DNA of 39,036 nucleotides from Microcoleus sp. LEGE 07076 (GTDB taxonomy: Bacteria > Cyanobacteriota > Cyanobacteriia > Cyanobacteriales > Microcoleaceae): NCBI RefSeq assembly GCF_015207455.1, contig NZ_JADEWV010000045.1, forward strand, positions 1 through 39,036, read 5' to 3'. Numbering within the stretch: position 1 is the stretch's first letter; the number at the start of each line of letters is the position of its first letter. Shown here piece after piece: positions 8,168 to 15,994 of the stretch. Under the pieces are notes generated by a model. The model worked only from the letters and a program-made list of their open reading frames with translations, did no database searches and was not told the DNA's origin. The position numbers and the translations under genes were made by a program.

Positions 8168-9175
8168 ATGCAAATCAAAGCACTAGCCGCCAAAAAAACA
8201 GGCGGGTTGCTAGAAGAATACAAATTTGAAGTCGCACCGCCAAAAGAACACGAATGTCTCATAAAAGTGTTAACTTGCGGCATCTGTCACTCGGATTTGC
8301 ACATGATTGACAACGATTGGGGTCAATCGAAATATCCCCTCGTTCCCGGCCACGAAGTTGTCGGAGAAGTGGCAGAAATAGGGCCGGAAGTGACTCATTT
8401 AAAAGTGGGCGATCGCGTCGGCGTTGGCTGGCAAAGATCGTCTTGTTTGCATTGTCGTGACTGCTTGCGTGGCAACGAAAATCTCTGCGATGAAATCCAG
8501 GGATTGATTGTTACAGGCCCAGGCGGTTTTGCCGACTATTTGATGGTAGATTCCCGCTTTGCTTTTCCTATTCCCAAAGGCATCGATTCCAAAGCAGCCG
8601 GGCCGCTGCTGTGCGGCGGAATTACAGTTTACGCCGGTTTGCGGAACGCGGGGATGAGTTCTGGTCAAGAAATCGGCATTCTCGGCATCGGCGGTTTGGG
8701 ACACATGGCGGTGCAATTTGCCAAAAAATTAGGCAACCGCGTGACAGTTTTTACTACTTCCCAAGACAAAGCAGAATTTGCTGAAAAGATGGGAGCCGAC
8801 GAAGCTATTGTAGTAGGAAAAGGCGAAATCCCTCAAGCGCCCAGCAGCAAATTAGATATTTTGTTGAGCACTGTTCCTGTTGCTTTAGACTGGGTTCCAT
8901 ACATTGATTTTCTCGATTCTGACGGTGCGCTTGCTTTTGTGGGAGTTCCCGACGAACCTTTAAGTATTCCATTATTTTCATTGTTGGCAAAGCGCCGCCG
9001 AATTACGGCTTCTCCCGTCGGCGGTCGCGCTATGATTAATGAAATGCTGTCGGTTGCAGAAAAGTTTTCGATTGAGCCGATTGTCGAAGTTTTTGCGATC
9101 GCCCAAGCCAATGAAGCAATGCAGAAAGTCCGCGACAATCAAGTACGCTATCGTGCAGTTTTGACAGTGAGTTAG
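8168..9175 (+). CDS. Zinc-dependent alcohol dehydrogenase (MDR family)
   Basis: A 335-residue medium-chain dehydrogenase that oxidises alcohols or reduces aldehydes with NAD(P)H. Catalytic zinc ligands are Cys40 (GICHSD), His62 (GHEVVGE) and Cys149 (LLCGG). The four structural-zinc cysteines are 93, 96, 99 and 107 (CLHCRDCLRGNENLC). The Rossmann loop is GIGGLG (173-178). The layout resembles YahK/cinnamyl-alcohol-type enzymes and the cyanobacterial broad-specificity AdhA; the natural substrate is not known. An AGGA-like ribosome site lies about 10 nt before the ATG. Confidence 0.93.
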   Translation: MQIKALAAKKTGGLLEEYKFEVAPPKEHECLIKVLTCGICHSDLHMIDNDWGQSKYPLVPGHEVVGEVAEIGPEVTHLKVGDRVGVGWQRSSCLHCRDCLRGNENLCDEIQGLIVTGPGGFADYLMVDSRFAFPIPKGIDSKAAGPLLCGGITVYAGLRNAGMSSGQEIGILGIGGLGHMAVQFAKKLGNRVTVFTTSQDKAEFAEKMGADEAIVVGKGEIPQAPSSKLDILLSTVPVALDWVPYIDFLDSDGALAFVGVPDEPLSIPLFSLLAKRRRITASPVGGRAMINEMLSVAEKFSIEPIVEVFAIAQANEAMQKVRDNQVRYRAVLTVS

Positions 9176-9219
9176 ATACAGCAATCCTTGCAGGTTTATG
9201 AAGTAAACACTCTCCTAGC

Positions 9220-9271
9220 CCGGTTTCTTGTGCACTTCTGCCCTATAAACAGGTTAGATTCAAGAAACCCA
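9220..9271. repeat. Inverted repeat CCGGTTTCTTG / CAAGAAACCCA
   Basis: Two 11-nt arms at 9220-9230 and 9261-9271 match with one or two mismatches. They resemble the AGAAACCGGGTTTCT palindrome family seen again at 23062-23123. The repeat is non-coding and lies between convergent genes. Confidence 0.5.
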
Positions 9272-9298
9272 GTTTTGCGTACCTAATTGTATCAAAAG

Positions 9299-9344
9299 TG
9301 CTGTAATTAGTAAGGTGCACCCCTGCGCCCTATTAATTACAGCA
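9299..9344. terminator. Hairpin at the convergent gene junction
   Basis: Perfect 11-bp arms, TGCTGTAATTA (9299-9309) and TAATTACAGCA (9334-9344), enclose 24 nt. The right arm covers the stop codon of the reverse-strand RTX gene. Position between two convergent genes supports a bidirectional 3'-end structure, but no U-run is present. Confidence 0.45.
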
Positions 9345-10146
9345 AAGAACTAGCATTAATCAAACGACCGTTTAAATCGGCTGGGGTCACGTTCAACACA
9401 GTACCCAACAAAGCGTTAGTAAAACCGAATCTAATATTAGTAGCTTCCACGCGGCCGTTGCCGTCTGGATCGAGACTTTGCTGCGAGATACCGCCCTTTG
9501 CTAACAAACTCGTTCCCCCCGCTACAGTTCCAGGATCGATCAGCAGCAGTCTCGGATCGTTCAAGCTATAACTTACCTGTTCAAAAGAAATATTGCTGCT
9601 GGTAAATGGCACACTAATTCCAATCGAATCGCTAGACTTATCAAAATCCACAATTACCGCGTCAGGAACTTCTATTCCAAGTATTCTGCTACCCGCTTGA
9701 TCGGCTCTAAAAACAAAAACATCGCTACCAGAACCTCCTTGATAAATATCGACATCTCTGTCGCCAATTAAAATATCGTTACCGTCACCGCCAACTAACA
9801 AATCAACACCTTGTCCGCCGCGCAGCAAATCATTTCCCGCACCGCCACTAACAAAATCGCTATTTTTATCTCCTGTCAAAAAATCGTTGCCACTTTCTCC
9901 CAAAACATCGTCATCATCTTTGCCGCCGTAAATAGAATCATCGCCGACACCGCCTAACAAACTGTCTTTACCATCGTTGCCGAAAATCAGTTCTCCATCT
10001 GACGAGCCCCTGACAGTATCATTGCCGCCCAGCATCCAAACTCCCCCAGGAAAACTAGCAAGCTGTCCCGGTGCAAGTGTAATATTTTCAGGAGTATTGT
10101 CTCCTACCAAACGAGAGATGGTTGAATTATCGGGAGTGAGTACCAT
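9337..10146 (-). CDS. Small RTX (haemolysin-type calcium-binding) repeat protein
   Basis: I start it at the internal ATG at 10146, giving 269 residues (MVLTPDNSTISRL), because the 24 residues before it look non-native; the longer frame reaches 10218. About nine GGxGxDxLx nonapeptides run from residue 40 to 140 (GGAGNDLLR, GGDGNDILI). The series closes with GGSGSDVFVF, the usual cap of a beta-roll. The C-terminal 120 residues contain a DSIGI region and the DPDGNGRV calcium-loop-like motif. RTX proteins fold on binding calcium outside the cell and are mostly exported by type I secretion; no secretion genes are in the window. It diverges from the ABC ATPase gene over a 107-bp shared promoter region. 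Confidence 0.85.
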   Translation of the reverse strand: MVLTPDNSTISRLVGDNTPENITLAPGQLASFPGGVWMLGGNDTVRGSSDGELIFGNDGKDSLLGGVGDDSIYGGKDDDDVLGESGNDFLTGDKNSDFVSGGAGNDLLRGGQGVDLLVGGDGNDILIGDRDVDIYQGGSGSDVFVFRADQAGSRILGIEVPDAVIVDFDKSSDSIGISVPFTSSNISFEQVSYSLNDPRLLLIDPGTVAGGTSLLAKGGISQQSLDPDGNGRVEATNIRFGFTNALLGTVLNVTPADLNGRLINASSLL

Positions 10147-10253
10147 AGTTCTAAACTTCGTGCGATGTAATAATGGATATCTTGCAATTATCTCCATCTT
10201 GACACAGCCGATCGCCAAATCGCAAATTTAAATAAAAATTCAAAGTAAAACCC

Positions 10254-11234
10254 ATGCCAATTATCTTAGTTGAAGACTTGAGCAAAGTTTATCCGGTAGC
10301 AATTAAAGAACCGGGACTTAAAGGAACAGTGCGGCACTTTTTTAACCGCACTTACCGCAATATCAAAGCAGTTGAGGGCGTTTCTTTCAGTATTGAACCG
10401 GGAGAAGTGGTGGGGTTTCTCGGCGCTAACGGTGCGGGGAAAACTACGACACTGAAAATGCTGACCGGTTTGATCTATCCGTCTGGTGGTACTGTGAGAG
10501 TGTGCGATCGCACTCCATTTCGGCGCGAAGCAGATTTTCTGCAAAAAATCACCTTAGTCATGGGGCAGAAACAGCAGTTAATTTGGGATTTGCCCGTGCT
10601 CGACTCTCTGCGAATCAACGCCGCTGTCTACGGCATTCCCGATGCAGATTATCGGCGGCGAGTCGGAGAATTGACAGAGATGCTATCACTAGAAGGCAAG
10701 TTAAATCAAGCAGTACGCAAGCTGTCTTTGGGCGAACGCATGAAAGCTGAATTGATGGCTGCGCTGCTGCACCAGCCGGAGGTATTATTTTTAGATGAAC
10801 CGACTTTAGGTTTGGATATCAACGCACAGTTTAGCGTCAGAAAATTTCTGCGGGAATATAACGATCGCTATCAAGCAACGGTACTTTTGACAAGTCACTA
10901 CATGGCTGATATTACTGCTTTGTGCAAGCGCGTTTTGTTAATCCATGAAGGGCAATTAGTTTATGATGGCAGTTTGTCAGGATTGCTGGACAGGTTTGCA
11001 CCTTATCGGGAAGTTCAGGTAAAATTAGCCGAACCGCTAGCAAAAGATAGCGCTTTTGCTTACGGGGAGGTAGAATCAATAGAGGGACAATCTGTGCGCT
11101 TTTTGGTAAAAAGAGAGGAGTTGACGGTGAGCGTATCGAAGATTTTGGCAGAGTTGGAAGTGATAGATTTGACTGTTACAGATCCGCCAATTGAAGAGGT
11201 AATCGGTCGAGTTTTCCGCACGGGAAAAGTGTAA
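10254..11234 (+). CDS. ABC-2 exporter ATP-binding subunit
   Basis: A 326-residue ATPase. Walker A is GANGAGKTT (57-65), the signature LSLGE (157-161), Walker B VLFLDE (177-182) and the switch His is His215. The C-terminal 80 residues after the nucleotide-binding domain are typical of ABC-2 export ATPases. An ABC-2 permease gene follows on the same strand after a 207-bp gap that contains a palindromic element. Related loci usually carry two permease genes; only one is visible here. The cargo is unknown. Confidence 0.92.
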   Translation: MPIILVEDLSKVYPVAIKEPGLKGTVRHFFNRTYRNIKAVEGVSFSIEPGEVVGFLGANGAGKTTTLKMLTGLIYPSGGTVRVCDRTPFRREADFLQKITLVMGQKQQLIWDLPVLDSLRINAAVYGIPDADYRRRVGELTEMLSLEGKLNQAVRKLSLGERMKAELMAALLHQPEVLFLDEPTLGLDINAQFSVRKFLREYNDRYQATVLLTSHYMADITALCKRVLLIHEGQLVYDGSLSGLLDRFAPYREVQVKLAEPLAKDSAFAYGEVESIEGQSVRFLVKREELTVSVSKILAELEVIDLTVTDPPIEEVIGRVFRTGKV

Positions 11235-11320
11235 TGTTTTATGGTTTTATCGTTCCCATGCTCTGCTCATAGGTGATAACTCAAGCCTAAATTTATTTGA
11301 GATTCTGGCTTAGATTCAAG

Positions 11321-11408
11321 CCTCTATCCCCCTCGCATCCCCCTTAAGAAGGGGGACTTTGACCGTTTCCAGTCCCCCCATTTCTAAGGGGGGTTAGGGG
11401 GATCGAGG
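11321..11408. repeat. Palindromic GGGGGAT element, relative of 1725-1871
   Basis: Terminal 13-nt inverted repeats at 11321-11333 and 11396-11408 match at 12 of 13 positions. Inside lie two more GGGGGA/TCCCCC palindromes (near 11338-11355 and 11372-11392). The segment is the reverse complement of the core of the element at 1725-1871. It sits between the ABC ATPase and its permease, where it could separate or attenuate their expression. Confidence 0.7.
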
Positions 11409-11441
11409 GGCAAAATTTTACACAAAAAATCTAAAAGTGAT

Positions 11442-12230
11442 ATGACACGATTCATCAAAATTGCTAAAACTTTGCTAGTTACCTACTACGCTTATATGCT
11501 CGAATACCGGGCGGAATTGTTTTTGTGGGCGCTGTCGGGCGCTTTGCCGTTTATCTTGATGGGCGTGTGGATGCAGGCGGCAGAAACTGGGGAATTTGGG
11601 CTGAAGTCGATCGACTTTGCTCGTTATTTTTTAGCAGCTTTTATTGTCCGGCAAACAAATGTGGTTTGGGTAATTTGGGACTTTGAAAAACAAGTCGTGC
11701 AAGGCAATTTATCTAATAGATTGTTGCAGCCTCTCGATCCAGTATGGCACCACTTCTCATCTCATGTTTCCGAAAGGTTTGCGAGGGTGCCGTTTGTATT
11801 CGGATTAGTGCTGCTGTTTTTTGCACTTTACCCGCAGTCTTTTTGGCTGCCGAGTTTGGGCAGGTTTTTGCTATTTTTGTTGGTTGTCATTTTGGCTTTT
11901 TGTTTGCGGTTCCTGATCCAGTATACGTTTGCGCTGTTTGCTTTTTGGCTGGAAAGGGCAAGTGCGATCGAACAATTCTGGTTTTTAATTTACCTGTTTT
12001 TATCGGGACTTGTCGCGCCGTTAGAAGTGTTTCCTCCATCGGTGCGCGAAGTAGTTTTGTGGACACCTTTCCCTTATTTGATTCATTTTCCCGCTGCAAT
12101 TTTGATCGGATTGCCCGTAGATGTAGGTCGCGGTTTGTTGGTGATGCTGGGCTGGGGTGCGGTGTTTTTTGTGTGGAATCGGTGGCTGTGGCGGCAGGGT
12201 TTGAAACAGTATTCTGGCATGGGAGCTTAA
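11442..12230 (+). CDS. ABC-2 type permease subunit
   Basis: A 262-residue membrane protein with about six spans, at roughly residues 20-45, 55-75, 115-135, 140-170, 180-200 and 220-245. The opening (YYAYMLEYRAELFLWALSG) and the LVAPLEVFPPSVREVV segment before the last span are typical of the single-domain ABC-2 permease family (ABC2_membrane_6/DUF990 type). With the upstream ATPase it would form an export pump, probably as a homodimer if no second permease exists elsewhere. Its last codons are included in a local 69-bp duplication. Confidence 0.85.
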   Translation: MTRFIKIAKTLLVTYYAYMLEYRAELFLWALSGALPFILMGVWMQAAETGEFGLKSIDFARYFLAAFIVRQTNVVWVIWDFEKQVVQGNLSNRLLQPLDPVWHHFSSHVSERFARVPFVFGLVLLFFALYPQSFWLPSLGRFLLFLLVVILAFCLRFLIQYTFALFAFWLERASAIEQFWFLIYLFLSGLVAPLEVFPPSVREVVLWTPFPYLIHFPAAILIGLPVDVGRGLLVMLGWGAVFFVWNRWLWRQGLKQYSGMGA

Positions 12231-12338
12231 ATAATCGTTAAAATTTATGAGAACTGTAAGGTGCGTCACATTAAAATTCGATCGGGAATGACAGCTTAAA
12301 TAATCGTTAAAATTTAGAAAACTGTAAGGTGCGTCACA
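12224..12338. repeat. Tandem 69-bp duplication covering the permease 3' end
   Basis: A segment of about 46 bp, starting AGCTTAAATAATCGTTAAAA and ending GTAAGGTGCGTCACA, occurs at 12224-12270 and 12293-12338. The two copies are offset by 69 bp. The first copy includes the permease stop codon, so the duplication began inside the gene. The GTGCGTCAC tail is the reverse complement of the repeats at 12374-12440. Confidence 0.85.
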
Positions 12339-12373
12339 GTAAAAAAACTAATTTTTTATCAAAAAGACTTACG

Positions 12374-12440
12374 TGACGCACCCTACTTAAGTGTGAAGTA
12401 AATCTTAAATCTCAAATCGACTGACGCACCCTACTTAAGT
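12374..12440. repeat. Direct repeat TGACGCACCCTACTTAAGT x2
   Basis: A 19-bp sequence occurs perfectly at 12374-12392 and 12422-12440. Together with the GGTGCGTCA copies at 12258-12268 and 12328-12337 it forms an inverted pair. Such TGACGCACCCTA/TAGGGTGCGTCA pieces are common intergenic repeats in cyanobacteria. With 12224-12338 and the NtcA promoter this accounts for the 356-bp gap before nirB. Confidence 0.8.
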
Positions 12441-12505
12441 CGATCGCACATACGATGCAAAAATGCAATCAGGAGCATTCAACAATTGCATATATATTTT
12501 TTTTT

Positions 12506-12545
12506 GTATCTATACATACAAAACTTTACAAAGAACTCTTATATT
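12506..12545 (+). promoter_or_regulatory. NtcA-dependent promoter of nirB
   Basis: A perfect NtcA consensus GTA-N8-TAC lies at 12506-12519. After 20 nt a -10 element TATATT (12540-12545, TAN3T) follows. This is the class II NtcA-activated layout seen in cyanobacterial nitrogen-assimilation genes. Transcription would start near 12552, about 35 nt before the nirB start codon. It predicts nirB induction under ammonium-free conditions through NtcA and 2-oxoglutarate. Confidence 0.85.
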
Positions 12546-12586
12546 AATAAAACCAAGGACTGATAGACAGGATAAAAAAAATTCTA

Positions 12587-15151
12587 ATGACATCCAAAAA
12601 AAACCTGATTGTAATCGGCAATGGCATGGTAGGTCACAAGTTCCTGGAGTTAATGGTCAACTCGGATGCTGCCAAACAGTGGAATTTAATTACTTTTTGT
12701 GAAGAAGCGCGCGTTGCTTACGACCGCGTCAACCTCAGCGGATTTTTCTCGGGAAAAACAGCAGGAGATTTATCCCTAGTTGCACCGGGCTTTTATCAAG
12801 AAAACGGGATTCAGATTCACATCGGCGACAAAGCAGTCGCCATCAACCGGGAACAAAAAACAGTCTCTTCAGCTAACGGTTTAGAAGTTTCCTACGACAA
12901 AATTGTTCTCGCCACCGGTTCCTATCCATTTGTACCGCCCATCAAAGGCAAAGATGCTGCTGGCACTTTTGTTTACCGGACAATTGATGACTTGGAGGCA
13001 ATGTCTGAGTACGCTAAAAATTGTCAAGTCGGTGTAGTAATCGGCGGCGGTTTGTTGGGTTTAGAATGCGCTAACGCTTTGCAAAATATGGGCTTGAAAA
13101 CTCATGTAGTTGAGTTTGCGTCGCGGCTGATGCCCGTGCAAGTTGACGAGGTTGGTGGTGCGATTCTCCGTAACAAAATTGAGGATTTGGGAGTTTCGGT
13201 TCACACCAGCAAATCTACAACGGAAATTGTCAGCGAAGATGGCAAAGTTACTAAAATGCTGTTTGCTGATGGTTCGGAATTGGCAACAGATATGATTGTG
13301 TTTTCTGCTGGCATTCGCCCCCGCGACGAAATTGCCCGAGGTTGCGGGATTGAAGTGGGAGAACGCGGCGGCATTATGATTAATGATAGCTGCCAAACTT
13401 CCGATCCTGATATTTATGCGATCGGCGAATGCGCGCTTTATGACAATCGCATCTACGGCTTAGTTGCCCCTGGGTATACAATGGCTGGCGTAGCAGCCGA
13501 TATTTTGAGCAGTGCGGCGGATGGCAGCCAAGATGCCGGCACTAGCACTTTTACGGGTGCGGATATGTCCACAAAACTGAAACTTTTGGGAGTGGATGTG
13601 GCAAGTTTTGGTGATGCTTTTGCTAAGTCTCCCGATGCTAAAGAAATTGCTGTTGCTGACACTTTCCAAGGGATTTACAAAAAATTAGTCTTAAATCAAG
13701 ACGGTAGCCGGATTTTAGGCGGGATTCTTGTCGGAGATGCTTCTGCTTACGGTACTTTGCTGCAATTTATGCAAAATGACATTGCTTTGCCGCCGCATCC
13801 TGAAGATTTGTTGATACCGCCGCGCGAAGGCGGAGTTCCTGCTGGTTTGGGTGTTGATAGTTTGCCGGATTTGGCTCAAATTTGTTCTTGCAATAATGTC
13901 AGTAAAGGGCAGATTTGTGAGGCGATTCGCGATCGCAATTTAACTGATGTTGCTAGCGTCAAGAAATGCACTCAAGCTGGTACGGGCTGCGGCGGGTGCG
14001 TGCCTTTGGTGACGGATATCTTTAAGGCCCAGATGAAGAAAGCTGGGTTTGCGGTCAAAAATAATCTTTGCGAACATTTTGAATATTCCCGTCAAGAATT
14101 GTACCATTTGGTGCGCTCTCAAGAGCTGAAAAGCTTTGATGAGACGATCGCCAAACACGGCACAGGGCGCGGCTGCGAAATTTGCAAGCCTGCTGTTGCT
14201 TCGATGCTGGCTTCTACTTGGAACGACCATATTCTAGAGAAGTCTCATGTTGGTTTGCAAGATACCAATGATTACTATTTGGCAAACATTCAGCGGGACG
14301 GTACTTATTCGGTGATACCGCGAGTACCGGGTGGAGAAATTACGCCGGAGAGGTTGATTGCTTTGGGAGAAGTTGCCAGGGATTTTGGGCTTTATACTAA
14401 GATTACTGGGGGACAGCGGATCGATTTGCTTGGTGCTCGGGTGGATCAGTTGCCGCATATTTGGCAGCGCTTGATTGATGCGGGATTTGAGTCTGGACAC
14501 GCCTATGGTAAGGCTTTGCGGACTGTCAAATCTTGTGTTGGTAGCACTTGGTGCCGCTTTGGGGTGCAGGATTCGACGAGTTTGGCGATCGAGGTGGAAT
14601 TGCGGTATCGCGGTTTGCGATCGCCCCACAAGCTCAAGTCTGCTGTCTCTGGCTGCACTCGCGAATGCGCGGAAGCTCAAAGCAAGGATTTTGGGATAAT
14701 TGCGACTGAGAATGGTTGGAATTTGTATGTGTGCGGTAACGGCGGGATTAAGCCGCAGCACGCAATTTTGCTGGCGGCGGATATCGATAAGGAAACTTTG
14801 ATTAAGTATGTCGATCGCTTTTTGGTATTCTACATCCGCACGGCCGATCGCCTGGAACGTACTGCTACTTGGCTGAACAAACTTGAAGGCGGGATTGAAT
14901 ACTTGAAGCAGGTGATAATTGAGGATTCTCTCGGTATTTGTGCTGAGCTAGAAGCGCAGATGCAACATTTGGTGAATACTTATCAATGCGAGTGGAAAAC
15001 GACGATTGAAGACCCGCAAAAGGTGCAGCGATTCCAGCATTTTGTGAATTCCGATTTGCCAGATCCGAGTATTGTTCGTGTCGAGGAACGGGGACAAACT
15101 CGCCCTGCTTTCGAGCATGAAAAAGCCCTAGCTGGAGTTTCGGACAAATAA
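12587..15151 (+). CDS. nirB: NAD(P)H nitrite reductase large subunit
   Basis: An 854-residue enzyme that reduces nitrite to ammonium with NAD(P)H; it has the length of the usual NirB. Residues 1-300 are the FAD/NAD(P) module (VIGNGMVG at the start, then VVIGGGLLGLE, and the GECA FAD motif). Residues about 435-480 are a BFD-like [2Fe-2S] region (CSCNNVSKGQIC, then CTQAGTGCGGC), with CEICKP near 527. The sulfite/nitrite reductase half begins near 555. Siroheme-[4Fe-4S] ligands are Cys650 and Cys656 (CVGSTWC) and Cys690 and Cys694 (CTREC). nirD follows 135 bp downstream. Cyanobacteria normally use ferredoxin-dependent NirA, so this heterotroph-type enzyme is notable. Confidence 0.95.
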   Translation: MTSKKNLIVIGNGMVGHKFLELMVNSDAAKQWNLITFCEEARVAYDRVNLSGFFSGKTAGDLSLVAPGFYQENGIQIHIGDKAVAINREQKTVSSANGLEVSYDKIVLATGSYPFVPPIKGKDAAGTFVYRTIDDLEAMSEYAKNCQVGVVIGGGLLGLECANALQNMGLKTHVVEFASRLMPVQVDEVGGAILRNKIEDLGVSVHTSKSTTEIVSEDGKVTKMLFADGSELATDMIVFSAGIRPRDEIARGCGIEVGERGGIMINDSCQTSDPDIYAIGECALYDNRIYGLVAPGYTMAGVAADILSSAADGSQDAGTSTFTGADMSTKLKLLGVDVASFGDAFAKSPDAKEIAVADTFQGIYKKLVLNQDGSRILGGILVGDASAYGTLLQFMQNDIALPPHPEDLLIPPREGGVPAGLGVDSLPDLAQICSCNNVSKGQICEAIRDRNLTDVASVKKCTQAGTGCGGCVPLVTDIFKAQMKKAGFAVKNNLCEHFEYSRQELYHLVRSQELKSFDETIAKHGTGRGCEICKPAVASMLASTWNDHILEKSHVGLQDTNDYYLANIQRDGTYSVIPRVPGGEITPERLIALGEVARDFGLYTKITGGQRIDLLGARVDQLPHIWQRLIDAGFESGHAYGKALRTVKSCVGSTWCRFGVQDSTSLAIEVELRYRGLRSPHKLKSAVSGCTRECAEAQSKDFGIIATENGWNLYVCGNGGIKPQHAILLAADIDKETLIKYVDRFLVFYIRTADRLERTATWLNKLEGGIEYLKQVIIEDSLGICAELEAQMQHLVNTYQCEWKTTIEDPQKVQRFQHFVNSDLPDPSIVRVEERGQTRPAFEHEKALAGVSDK

Positions 15152-15166
15152 CGGCGATCGGGTTTA

Positions 15167-15218
15167 ATCGTTCGGACTTTAGTCCACAGAGTTTTAGGAG
15201 GACTGAAGTCCGAACGAT
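15167..15218 (+). repeat. Strong hairpin between nirB and nirD
   Basis: Two 19-nt arms, ATCGTTCGGACTTTAGTCC (15167-15185) and its complement at 15200-15218, pair with one G-T. The loop is 14 nt. The sequence resembles GTTCGGACTTTAGTCC repeats scattered in cyanobacterial genomes. In the nirB-nirD transcript it would form a stable stem that could lower nirD expression or protect the nirB end. Confidence 0.8.
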
Positions 15219-15286
15219 CAAACCAATTTAGCGGTTTTTAACCGGAAATTGGGAAGGAAATTGTATTAAATTAACAGGAAAGAAAA

Positions 15287-15646
15287 ATGGTTCAATCATT
15301 GCAGGTTTCCGATACAGTAACAACTTGGGTGGATGTGTGTTGCTTGGATGCGATCGCCCCAAATACAGGAGTTTGTGCTTTGGTGGCTGGGGAACAAGTG
15401 GCTGTTTTCAGAGTGGGAAACGGGGATGAACTGTATGCTTTGAGCAATTACGACCCGTTTAGCAAGGCTTTTGTGTTGTCCCGAGGACTTGTGGGCGATC
15501 GCAACGGGACTCTGAAAGTTGCTTCTCCGATTTACAAGCAGAATTTTAGCTTGGCTACTGGCCAGTGTTTGGACGATGAAACGGTACAAATTCCGACTTT
15601 TGCGGTTCGGGTTGCTGGCGATCGCGTGCAGGTAGCAGTTAACTAG
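15287..15646 (+). CDS. nirD: NAD(P)H nitrite reductase small subunit
   Basis: A 119-residue Rieske-fold protein. It carries SNYDPFSKAFVLSRGLVGD, the NirD hallmark region, and SPIYKQNFSLATGQCLDDE, where a true Rieske protein would have its second cluster motif. It has no CxH...CxxH ligands, as expected for NirD. It partners NirB in electron transfer to the siroheme. A good AGGAAAG ribosome site lies just before the ATG. It is downstream of nirB and probably on the same NtcA-driven transcript, despite the intervening hairpin. Confidence 0.93.
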   Translation: MVQSLQVSDTVTTWVDVCCLDAIAPNTGVCALVAGEQVAVFRVGNGDELYALSNYDPFSKAFVLSRGLVGDRNGTLKVASPIYKQNFSLATGQCLDDETVQIPTFAVRVAGDRVQVAVN

Positions 15647-15775
15647 ATTTGGCAGCTTAATTTTTCGATATCAATCCGCCAACACCTAAGATTCCGATTG
15701 GGTGGTGGCGGATTTTTCATTGGTGCGCGATCGAGCCAGTAGTTTTGGCATAAAATAGAGTCAATCTGCTGCATA

Positions 15776-15967
15776 CTACAATACAGAACAGATCGGAGGG
15801 CGGTTGAAACCTCGTTTAGACTTGCCTTGCGGCCGCACGGAGGCAAGCGCGAACACCTCCCCGGCGTAAATATCGCCTATTTTAACCGCCTTGTCTTTAA
15901 CCCGCACTCCTCGGGCGCAAGCCCGTACAAAGCTGGGTTGATACCGCCCAATCTTCTTTAAATCCAA
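15776..15967 (-). pseudogene. 63-codon reverse-strand ORF, probable gene fragment
   Basis: The 348-bp gap between nirD and the HEAT gene holds one reverse-strand frame. It reads like real protein (GRYQPSFVRACARGVRVKD, then AGEVFALASVRPQGKSK and NRPPICSVL) with GC-rich codon use. I cannot name the family. The short length and lack of domain context suggest the tail of a lost gene, possibly a mobile-element protein. It could also be a genuine small protein. Its start lies 28 bp from the divergent HEAT gene start. The rest of the gap has no recognisable feature. Confidence 0.3.
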
Positions 15968-15994
15968 ACCAACTCTAGGGGACAGGATATCGGT

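Noticed and set aside
12463-12702. Forward 79-codon frame overlapping the nirB start
   Set aside because: It covers the NtcA promoter and the start of nirB in another frame, so it is a shadow.
15287-15646. Functional Rieske ferredoxin
   Set aside because: The CxH and CxxH cluster ligands are missing, so it is NirD and not a Rieske electron carrier.
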